Shown in pieces: positions 1 through 8,595 of a stretch of DNA of 64,000 bases. The position numbers and the translations under genes are program-made. Location: contig NC_134547.1 of NCBI RefSeq assembly GCF_050624435.1, positions 28,568,419 to 28,632,418 of the forward strand, written 5' to 3'. How positions within the stretch are numbered: the first letter of the stretch is position 1; each line of letters begins with the position of its first letter. The notes beneath the pieces were generated by a model, which saw nothing but the letters and a program-made list of their open reading frames with translations, was not told the origin of the DNA and did not search any database. The stretch is from Tenrec ecaudatus (lineage: Eukaryota > Chordata > Mammalia > Afrosoricida > Tenrecidae).

Positions 1-399
1 TAGAGCATGCCTGCTATGGGAAGGAGGAGGGGTGGAGTCCCTTCTTGCATCAATTATCTCTGGGACAGGGAGGTGGGAGGGGCTGTTGGGAGGTGCCTAA
101 GTCCATGGCTCTGACCTCTCTAAGGGTGCTACAGGTCAAAGGTACCCACCAACATCTGTTGTTGAAATCTTACTGCAGCCCTGTGAGGTGCGCAACCTGA
201 GGAGCAACTGGCTCAATCCCACCTTCTATTTTTGGTCTACTCTCTTCTTGACATCTGGGGACAAACAGTAGTTGCTTCTGACATCCTCCAATCCAACCAC
301 AAAGACCCACATCCTTGTCTCAACAAACACACAATAAACCAGACCATACTCACTGCCATCAAGTAAGTCCATTCTGCCTCAGCAGTCCCGTGTTAGGTC
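1..399. other. 5' flanking intergenic DNA, nothing recognised
   Basis: No open frame with a recognisable protein and no repeat that I can name. It lies upstream of the PEPD promoter. In human, PEPD is transcribed away from CHST8, so this would be the PEPD-CHST8 interval if synteny holds; that is inference. Confidence 0.4.
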
Positions 400-401
400 G
401 G

Positions 402-815
402 GTTGACTAGAGAAGCAAATCCAGATCTACTCATCTCTGGATAAGGCAGAGCTTTATATCAAGAACTAATTATATATCAAGCAAATGTCCCAGCCCAGTC
501 CAACTCAAGTTCCTAAGTCCAATACTAGTCCCTAAATCTCTCTTCAGACTCGTACTGCCCCATGGGATGCTGCAGATTTCAGGAAGATCACAGGCAGTGG
601 GTACAGGGACATGTGGATCCAAGGGTGATGGAAACATGGCCAGGCTCTGGTAGCTCTCAGGATCAGCGGCAGAGAGAGGGGGGCATTCCCAGGGCTCTCC
701 TGAGAGAAGGTCCCACTCCCAAGGAGACAGCATCAAGCTGTGACCTGATTGACAGATTGGATTCCACCCGACACTTTTATACACCTTCAAGCTGACATTA
801 CATGATCAAACTATC
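402..815 (+). repeat. Unassigned interspersed repeat, copy 1 of 3
   Basis: Starts with a GTTAGGTCGGGTTGACTAGA-type head and shares blocks with 16374-16886 and 19513-20010: 'agaaRcaaatcc', 'ttatataa/ttatatca', 'aagtccRatattagtcc', 'caggaagatcacaggc', and a tail of the type 'gctgtgacctgattgacaga'. It has the length and behaviour of an LTR or a short LINE 3' end. I cannot assign a family. Orientation is arbitrary. Confidence 0.55.
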
Positions 816-970
816 ACAGATCCTGTAGGACAGAGTAGAACTGCTTCTGAGGGTTTTCCGTGATTATACATCTTTCTGGGAGCAGGTAGCCCCATCTTTC
901 TCCCTCTGAGCAGTTGGTGGGTTGGAACTGTTGACCTTACAGTGAGAAGGCCCCGTGCCACAGGCACAAG
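816..970 (-). mobile_element. AfroSINE (tRNA-derived SINE), partial
   Basis: Antisense SINE body. It carries the complement of the 'ggcagttctaccctgtcctata' block ('ctgtaggacagagtagaact'), the 'agatggggct' block and the B-box-proximal 'aactgttgaccttacagtg'. It abuts the preceding repeat. The copy is diverged. Confidence 0.6.
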
Positions 971-1144
971 AGCTCTTCCCAAATCCAAGTCCTCTGACCA
1001 GACATTTCTTGCAGCTGTCAGACAGCTTGGGGTTGGGGTCAGAAGGCCCATGAGAACATGCTGGGGGCCACCTCTTATCCACCAGCCAGGGACCCCTTCC
1101 TTCCTTGGGGCAGTGTAGGGCACTGCCTAGGAGTGGCTGCTAAG

Positions 1145-1290
1145 TGTGTTTCCTGGGCCCACCACTCAAGAGCTGTGTGGTATCAGGGAAGTTGCTCACC
1201 TCTCTGGGTCTCGGTTTTGCCTTCTGTAAAATGGCACTCAGTAGAAGGCTGCGGGGAAATTCAGTGCATTTCAATGACAGAATGAGAAAG
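1145..1290 (+). mobile_element. MIR SINE, partial
   Basis: Contains the MIR core and 3' signature in order: 'agctgtgtgg', 'gaagttgctcacctctctgggtctcggttt' in degenerate form, and 'ttctgtaaaatgg'. This is an old mammal-wide SINE. Confidence 0.65.
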
Positions 1291-1329
1291 GGCCAGAAGA
1301 ACACCCAAATCTGTCTTGGAAGAAGTACA

Positions 1330-1448
1330 TGTTGTCAGGAGAGAATAGTCCCCGGAGAAGGACATCGTGCTTGGTAAGGTTGAGGGTCAGCAAAGAAGAC
1401 TCATCACCATCACATCAATTCTGACTCAAGGCAACCCTAGACGGCAGC
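1330..1448 (+). mobile_element. RTE-clade (BovB-like) LINE 3' end, left half
   Basis: The segment reads 'ccccggagaaggacatcgtg' then 'cttggtaaggttgagggtca', and one frame gives MLGKVEGQ, like the C-terminus of RTE/BovB reverse transcriptase ('LMLGKIEG'). The same family is seen at 42412-43041. The half-LINE at 1468-6079 splits this copy; the right half resumes at 6099. Confidence 0.65.
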
Positions 1449-1659
1449 AAAAAGAGGCAGACCTGTGGGACTTCTGGGAAGATGGCGACGGAGTGACACA
1501 TACCAGAGGGACTCCGCAGAATCCAGCCCAGGAGAGTTGCTTACAGGGAAATTCAACACAGCTGACATGCAGGATGATAAATAGATAAATAAAGATAAAT
1601 AGGCACAGACCCATGGGGTTATGAGGGGCTGGGGGCTTTTGGCTTACTGCAGTGGAGGC

Positions 1660-2020
1660 CGGCTGGGGCTTGACCTTGGCCCTGCCACTGTCTTCCACCA
1701 GAGCTGGGACCATTTGGAGCCTGTAGGGCGCCTTGGTCTCAACACAGCCACAGTTTGCCACCACCCGCTCTGGGGCAGGGACTGGACCCTGGCAGCTCCA
1801 CGGGCAGGGATCGGGGGGTTAAGCTACATTGCTGCTCTGGTTTCCATCTCCTCTCTGTCCTGCCCCTGGGTCTTGGAGGGCTGTGCTGGGGCCTTTTCTC
1901 AACACAGCCACAGCTTGCCAGCTGCCTTGGAGCAGGGACTAAACCCTTGCAGCTCCGCTGGCTGGGACCAGGACTCAGCTACATTGTTGCACTTGTTTCC
2001 ATCTCCTCACTATATCCCTC
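1660..2020 (+). repeat. Tandem 5' UTR monomers of the half-LINE (period 160 bp)
   Basis: The block beginning 'aacacagccacag' occurs at 1741 and again at 1901. Each is followed by 'ggagcagggac/gggcagggac', 'tgcagctccRc' and a 'ctacattgYtg..tttccatctcctc' end. A partial earlier unit precedes 1741. Monomeric L1 5' UTRs act as internal promoters in rodents; here the promoter role is inferred. Confidence 0.7.
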
Positions 2021-2523
2021 CTCTCCCCAGTCCCCCACAGGTTCAGGGGGCTTGCTTTTTAACTTTTTTTTCTTCCTCCTGTTTGTCTCTTTCTTGGTCT
2101 CTCACACACAACCTCTAACCTCCAGATCAATCCCCTTAGCCTAGGGCATTTACACCTGCACCACACCCAGCTAAGCGAGCCCCACCCTGAGTAGCTAGCC
2201 CAAGGTAGCTTGGCCAACACTCCTCAACATTCCAAGCTGCTTCAGGAACCTCTGCCCAACCTCCGCAACACCAAAGCAGGCAACCCACCAGCCTTCTGGG
2301 TCACTCTCCTGAGAGGGAAGCCACAGGAGGGTAAAGAGGTAGGTTAATTCCATAATGAAATAAGTTGTAGGCAGTTCAAAGAAGCACTCCTACAAGTCTC
2401 CCAGAGAGACCCAATGCTCTTCAATTCCTTGGAAAATGGCACCTGGCTCCTCTAAAACCACGCAACGCAAACAGCCATCAGCCCCAACGACCTCAATGAA
2501 AAAAACAGGAGGAACAAAAGGCA

Positions 2524-3464
2524 ATGGCAGAAGATGTCCTGAACGTAATGACATGCAGAGAAGAGGCAGACATTGAATGGCCACAGAAAGAAATTTTCAG
2601 ATTGCTACTTGGATCAACACAGGATATGAGGGAAACAATTCAGAAAAAGGATGAAATGATAGAAGAGGTAAAAACCATAAGCCAAAGGGAAATGCAGGAG
2701 CTTGGGGAGGAGATAGCAAAAACCAGTAGCAGACTCAAGGACCTGGAGAAGCGACTGGAGGAATCAGAGAACAACATCAGTGACTTGTAGGACAGCCAAG
2801 CAGACTTTAACAAACGCGAACAAAAATCTAATAAGATCATCAGAGAACCTGAAGAAATTTTTTTTTTGTTTTTGAACCTGAAGAAAATTTAAGAGCTATG
2901 TCTGATGTTATGAAGCAGAACATTAGAATTATTGGCTTACCAGAGGAAGATACAACAAAGGAGTCATCTGCAACAATAGTGAGAAAATTCTTGGAGGAAA
3001 ACTTCCCCAGCTTAATGAATGAAAACCAGGCGACCATTCAGGAGGCTAGAATGAATCCCAAGAAGTCACCAAGGCACATAATAGTTAAATTATCCAACTT
3101 TGAGGAAAAGGAGAAAATCATGAGAGCAGCTAGGGAAAAACAAGCAATCACATATAAAGGTTCCCACATAAGCATATGCTCAGACCTAACAGCAGAAATT
3201 ATGGAGAAGAGGAGTAAGTGGAATAACATATTCCAAAAGTTGAAGGAAAACAATGCAAACTCAAGAATACTCTACCTAGCGAAATTATCGATCAAGATAG
3301 ATGGAGAAGTAACAGTCTTCCCAGACAAGGAGAAACTCAAAGAATACGTTAGAAGAAAACCAGCCCTACAAAAGATCCTTCCTGACCCAGTATGGGCAGA
3401 AGAACAACACTCACCAAGCATAAATAAAAGACCACCACATAGAACAACCTCACCCAGAGGGTAA
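2524..3464 (+). pseudogene. L1 ORF1p fossil of the half-LINE
   Basis: ORF1p is the L1 RNA-binding, trimerising chaperone. The N-terminal segment (2524-2790) is a heptad-rich coiled coil (RETIQKKDEMIEEVK, RLKDLEKRLEESE) and ends in a TAG stop. The second segment (2898-3464) carries the RRM-like part (QNIRIIGLPEE, HIIVKLSNFEEKEKI) and the C-terminal domain (RSKWNNIFQKLKE, FPDKEKLKEYVRRKPALQKI). These match the L1 ORF1p signatures 'IIGIPE', 'REWNNIFKVLK' and 'FPDKQKLKEF'. Between them a small insertion at 2858-2873 adds to the disruption. It is a nonfunctional relic with no PEPD link. Confidence 0.85.
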
Positions 3465-4899
3465 AAAAGAGAAAGCAGACCTCAAGATAGCATTGACGTA
3501 AAGATGGAAAAACTTCAAAGCCTGCTGAGGTAAGCTTAAAAAAAAAAAAGGCAAAAGGGGCATAGGGAAAAAGCTGCTGTATACAAACATTCCTGGGGTG
3601 AGGACCAGGTAATACGGCAGGGACCAGACCAAATACAGGGGTACACATGGTAGACAACTAAAAAGGGGTGGGGAAAGGGAAAAAATAATGAAAAAGAAAA
3701 GGGTAGTGGGGACACAGGGTACTAACCCACCCAAGGGGAGGGTTTTGTTTGTGTCTCCACAGGGAAAGAGGGACCAGACTTCAACCCCGTGCTCCAAGAT
3801 GTGAATGCAACATGCCGGTGTGGAGTAGGGAACAAGTGGAGAGGTCTGGGGGATCGGCCCCAACCCCAACTACTAAGTGGACACCTGCCCCTCCCCTCAG
3901 AAGAATTTATTTCAAAGGATGGCACTGATCTACAGCTCTGGAAGAGGGCCATATCTGATCAGAGCACACAGGAGCAGATGAAGGGGGAGGAGGAGAGAGT
4001 GGAGCACATCCTGGCCCACTAGACTGGGAGGTCAATGTTCCCAATTATAGCAGCCAGTCAACAGAGAGGACCACATGGCTGGCCCCACTAGGAGACATGA
4101 CGCCCCTCACTGACCCATAGCCCTACAGGGGACAACACCAGAGACACAGTGTGGGAATAGCACCCGATCTGATCCCGCCACACCGAGGCAAAACACTAAA
4201 GGGAGTGCAACAGAACAGCAAGGGAATTGAGCGGTGAGGTCCCCAGGGAATGCTGAAGGTGGACTTTGGGGCCAGAGCATGGTGCCCCGACAGACTGGAC
4301 TGGAAAACACTCCTAAAGGCCAACAAACAATCCTTGAACTAACTACAAGCTTTTCTTTCTTGTTTTGTTATTGGTTTGTTGTTGTTGTTGTTTTGTTGTA
4401 TATTGTTGCTTGATTGTGCTCTATCTTGTTTTTGTGCATGTTATTATTTCCACAGGTCTGGCTAAATAAGATAGGCTGGATGAACAGAGAAAACAATGGG
4501 ACCAATAGTTCCATGGGGACACAGGATAGGGGGAGGTGGAGGAAAAGGTAGTTGTGTTAATAAACCCAGGGACAAGGGAACAACAAATGATCCAAATTGG
4601 TGGTGAGGAGGGGGTGGGAGGCCTTGTTGGGAATGATCAAGGGTAATGGAACTAAGAGGAATTGCTGAAACCCTGGTGGGGACCGAGCATGATAGTGGGA
4701 CAGGAGGAAAGTCAAAGGAAATAGAGGAAAGAGCTGGGAGGCAAAGGACATCTATAGAGGTCTAGATAAACACATGTATATATGCAAATATATTTATACA
4801 TGAGGATGGGGAACTAGATCTATGTGCCTATATTTATAGGTTTACTATTAAGGTAGCAGAAGGATGTTGGACCTCCACTCAAGTACTCCTTCAATGCAA

Positions 4900-5390
4900 G
4901 AATACTTTCTTCTATTAAATTGGCATTCTATGATGCTCACCTTCCTGACACAACCGCTGAAGACAAAGAGGTTGAACAACCAAATGTGGTGAAGAAAGCT
5001 GATGGTGCCCAGCTATCAAAAGATACAGTGTTTGGGGTCTTAAAGGTTTGAAGGTATACAAGCGGCCATCTGGCTCAGAAGCAATAAAGCCCACATGGAA
5101 GAAGCACACCAGTTTGTGTGATCACGAGGTGCCAAAGGGACCAGCTATGAGGCAACAAAGCACAAAAAATTATATTGTGTGCTCACCTCCCTGATATGAC
5201 TGCTGATGACAAATGGGTGAATAAGCAAATGTGGTGAAGAAAACTGATGGTGCCCGGCTATCAAAAGAGATAGTGTCTGGGGTCTTAATGGCTTGAAGGT
5301 AAACAAGCAGCCATCTAGCTCAGAAGCAACAAAGCCTACATGGAAGAGGCACACCAGCCTGTGTGATCACAAGGTGTCAAAGGGATCAGG
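4900..5390 (+). repeat. Two tandem ~245-bp modules in the half-LINE 3' UTR
   Basis: The block 'caaatgtggtgaagaaa' starts at 4981 and again at 5226. Both are followed by 'ctgatggtgccc.gctatc', 'ggggtctta', 'agccatctRgctcagaagca' and 'gtgtgatcac.aggtg'. The copies differ at many positions, so the duplication is older than this insertion. Confidence 0.75.
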
Positions 5391-6098
5391 TATAAGGCAT
5401 CATCAGAACAAATAATCTTACCATAGTGAATGAGGTGGGGAGTGTGGAGTAGAGACCCAAAGCCCATTTGTAGGCCACTGGACATCCCCTTACAGAAGGG
5501 TCTTGGGGAGGAGACAAGCCAGTCAGGGTGTGATGTAGCAATGACAACAAATACAACTTTCCTCTAATTCCTAAATGCTTTCTTCCCCCGCCCCCCGTCA
5601 TGATCCGAATCTTACCTTGCAAGTCTGGCCAGACCACAGGATGTACACTGGTAAGATGGGAACTGGAAACACAGGGAATCCAGGGTGGATGATCCCCTCA
5701 GGACCAGTGGTGTGAGTGGCGATAATGGGAAGGCAGAGGGAAGGTGGGTTCAAAAGGGGGAACCAATTTCAAGGATCTACATGTGACCTCCTCCCTGGGG
5801 GACAGACAACATAAAAGTGGGTGAAGGGGGAGACATCGGACAGGGCAAGATATGACAGAATAATAATTTATGAGGGAGGGGGAGTGGGGAGGGAGGGGAA
5901 AATGAGGACCTGATGCCAGGGGCTTGGGTGGAGAGCAAACGTTTTGAGAATGATGAAAGCAACGAATGTACAAATGTGCTTCACACAATGGATGTATGTA
6001 CGGATGGTGATAAGAGTTGTATGAGACCCTAATAAAACAATTTAAAAAATAAAAATAAAGTAGCTATTACACATTTTAAAAAAAGAGGCCGACCTGTG

Positions 6099-6230
6099 AT
6101 GAGCGGCATTGATATAGTTGCGGCAACAGTCAGCTCAAATGCAGCAACTGTGAGGATGGCGCAGGCCTGAGCATGTTTCCTTCTGTCTAAAATAGGGTCT
6201 GTATGCGTCAGAACTGACACCATGGCTCCT
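6099..6230 (+). mobile_element. RTE-clade LINE 3' end, right half
   Basis: Continues the element interrupted at 1448: 'gcaactgtgaggatggcgca', 'cctgagcatgtttccttctg', 'gtcagaactgaca'. It parallels 42905-43010 ('gcaacaatgggctgaggcat', 'gaggatggcacaggactggg'). It is followed by a poly-C run at about 6232-6246. Confidence 0.6.
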
Positions 6231-6659
6231 AACCCCCCCCCCCCCAGTAGCAACACTTGCAACATGTTTGGGCTAGGGCTGGGTCCAGTAAGTGCATTGT
6301 CCCTGTTGTCAGTGGTGACTAGTATTACTGTTATTCTGATGCACATGCAGAGCAGGGAGACACAGGTGCATTCTTCCTGTGACTTGTGAGCAAGATGGCA
6401 GTCATTTACTTTGGAGCAACCATGTTTAGGGACAATTCCTCTTGCCGTGTGCTACATACATTTTTACCATTGTATATGCTTTCACTGCTTCCAGCGTTCC
6501 ACGGGAGCTTGGAATATCCATTTGTGTTTGAACCCTGTTTCGGGATTGACTTGACCCTCCAGCTTCCCTGGTTCTTGTATGAGATTGATAAGGGGCAGCC
6601 ATCTGGAAAGTGGCCGTTAAGATAATGGACTACAGTGGTGTGTTTTTTTTTTGCTTAGA

Positions 6660-7258
6660 CTTTTTTAAAATTAAAATTTTATTTTATTGGGGGCTCTTAA
6701 ACCTCTTATCACAATCCATATATATATCCATTTTATCAAACACATCTTTACATATGTTGTCATTATCTTTTTCAAAACATTTTCTTTCTACTTGAGCCCC
6801 TGGCATCAGCTCCTCATTTTTGCCCCTCTCTCCCTGACGCTCCCTTCCTCCCCGATGCCCCCTTGATAATTTATAAATTATGGTGTTCTCCTTTTATTTT
6901 TTCATGTTTTACACCGACTGCTGACTCATTTTACCCACTTTTCTGCTGTCTGTCCCCCTTGGATGGGGGCCACATGTTGATCATTGTGATCAGTTCCCCC
7001 TTACTCCATGCCTCCTATCCTTTCCCTCCTAGTATCAGTGTTCCCCTTATTGGTCCTAGGGGTTTGTCTGTCCTGGATTCTCTGTGTTTTGAGTTCTTAT
7101 CTGTACCAGTATACATGTTCTGGTCTAGCCAGATTGGTAAGATAGAATTGAGGATCATGGGAATGGGAGCATTAAAGAACTAGAGGAAGGTTGTGTGTTT
7201 CCTTCACCCTGACTGGCTCTTCTCTTCCTGTCCAATCGACTGTTGACGGGCTTTGGGT
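6660..7258 (-). mobile_element. Half-LINE/L1 3' UTR fragment
   Basis: Antisense copy of the 3' end of the element at 1468-6079: 'ttttattgggggctcttaaa' then 'cttatcacaatccatatata', 'cccctggcatcagctcctca', 'gtctgtccccc', 'tctggtctagccagattggtaagatagaattg'. It is 5'-truncated. Confidence 0.8.
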
Positions 7259-7920
7259 AATGGACGATGCTTTTATGGCTTTCTGTGACCTATCATGTAT
7301 ACCAAGAATACAGCCCATCTGCATGTGTTACATAATTGACATTGAGTCCTAGGTAGGGTGTCTGCTGTGCTGGGGGAGGCTGGCTCCTCTCACTGATGAG
7401 CAAATGAAATCAATTGCAGGTGATACAAAAGAAATCTCCGACCCAGATCCAAGATCCAGATCGAGCAGAAGTGAGCTAGTTGCCATTGAGTGTCAACCTT
7501 TACTAAGAGTAGGCCACTGAATGAAACACTGAATGAAACCTCCCTCGACCAGATTAAGGAGGCAGTACTCTACCCTCGGCTCCCCATAACTGCCGGGCTG
7601 CTTCACAGAAGAGTCCATCAGGAGTTGACCAAATTATCATGGGAGAAGCCTGGCCCACCCAAGATTACATACAATCTAACTTCCACACTCAGCCTGGACT
7701 CCTAAGAAAAGGCTTTTCTCTTTCTTGGTCTCACTTGGAGTAGTTATGAATTGGCTTTTGGGCCCCAGGGCAGGACTCGATATTTGAGGAGACATTACCA
7801 CTCCCACAAAGACACCCCTAACCTAACACTGGTGCTCAGCAGGACAGAGCGGGATGCCTTCTGGGAGATTCTCTCCCAGAAATTCCTCTGCACTGTGTCC
7901 ACTGTCCTCCCCTAGGCCTC
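7259..7920. other. 5' flank between repeats, nothing recognised
   Basis: Unique-looking DNA apart from a motif at 7354-7420 that resembles 25464-25525 (see findings). A 71-codon open frame at 7490-7705 has no recognisable domain and I do not call it. Confidence 0.35.
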
Positions 7921-7927
7921 CATTTTG

Positions 7928-8040
7928 CAAGAAAAAGAAATTGAAAATGATGACAACATATGCACAAATGTGGATAGAACTGATATATGGATATAAGAGA
8001 TGTAAGAGCCCCCAATAAAATGATTTAAAAAAAAAAGAAG
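7928..8040 (+). mobile_element. Very short half-LINE/L1 3' end
   Basis: Only the last ~110 bp of the family: 'gaaaatgatgacaacatatg', 'gtaagagcccccaataaaat', then an A-tail. Severely 5'-truncated retrocopy. Confidence 0.7.
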
Positions 8041-8553
8041 ATCCTGCCACGGATTCAAGGTCCTACAGGATCTACCCCTTGCTCACCTCTGAGATCCCGC
8101 CTCTCACGCCCTGCACCCCCTCTCCTGTGTTCAGGTTCCTCTAATCTCCTGACCTTTGGTCAAGTCATTGCCCTTCTTAAGCAAAATCTATGGCCTGAGT
8201 CAGAGGCCACTGCTTCCCAGCGCTCCTGACGTCTTCATCCCTAGGTGCCCTTTCCGAGGGGTGGGGCAGGGGGTTGGGGCTCCAGTTTGAAGCTGACCCA
8301 GAACCCAGATATACATGGACACTGCCTGGGACACTCCCGCTCGCCAGACGGTTGGAGAGCCGCCTGCACTTTGGTTCTTTCTAGGCTGGGGCTGCCGCAG
8401 CAGGGGGCAAGTGGTTCCTTGTCCCGCCCCGTGCCCCGCCCCTCTCCCGGAGTGGACGATCACCGGGAGGGGCGGAGCATGGAGCTCAGGCCACGCCCCT
8501 CCGGCTAAAACTCCGGCGACCAAACCCAGTTGGACTCAGCTGACACTGTTCTT

Positions 8554-8561
8554 CACGTGAC
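8554..8561 (+). promoter_or_regulatory. E-box CACGTGAC (USF/TFE-type)
   Basis: Palindromic CACGTG with AC flank, 18 bp before the start codon. bHLH-ZIP factors (USF1/2, MITF/TFE family) bind such sites near start points of CpG-island promoters. Occupancy here is inferred. Confidence 0.45.
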
Positions 8562-8575
8562 GCTAGTGGCAGGCG

Positions 8576-8586
8576 AACATGGCGGC
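8576..8586 (+). promoter_or_regulatory. YY1-like motif over the start codon
   Basis: AACATGGCGGC matches the YY1 consensus AANATGGCGGC and contains the PEPD initiator ATG. YY1 sites just downstream of TATA-less start sites, overlapping an ATG-GCG-GCG start, are a known promoter class. Confidence 0.5.
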
Positions 8587-8595
8587 GACCGCTAG
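8579..8595 (+). CDS. PEPD: PEPD coding exon 1 (codons 1-6, partial)
   Basis: Seventeen coding bases, ATG GCG GCG ACC GCT AG, then a GT donor at 8596. Human exon 1 codes MAAATG over the same 17 bases; here the reading is M-A-A-T-A-R, with codon 6 (AG|A) split across intron 1. The start is supported by the CpG-island promoter just upstream, by the exact length match and by correct phase into exon 2. The donor reads AG|GTAAAT, which lacks the usual G at +5, so it may be a weak site. The short alanine-rich N-terminus is variable among mammals. Confidence 0.85.

Larger units (their letters stand above)
1468..6079 (+). mobile_element. Near full-length half-LINE (HAL1-like L1 derivative)
   Basis: The element runs from an L1-type 5' end ('gggaagatggcgacgg') through a 5' UTR (about 1468-2520), an ORF1 fossil (2524-3464) and a 2.5-kb 3' UTR, to an A-rich tail after 'cctaataaaac'. 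Flanking 19-bp direct repeats at 1449-1467 and 6080-6098 differ by one base, as expected for a target-site duplication. No ORF2 (endonuclease/reverse transcriptase) sequence is present; ORF1 passes straight into the 3' UTR. Half-L1 elements (HAL1) with this layout are known in mammals and are mobilised in trans by L1. At least six 5'-truncated copies of the same 3' UTR occur elsewhere in the window. ORF1 is broken, so this copy is dead. Confidence 0.85.

Noticed and set aside
1621-2118. 165-codon open frame upstream of PEPD
   Set aside because: Lies inside the monomeric 5' UTR of the half-LINE.
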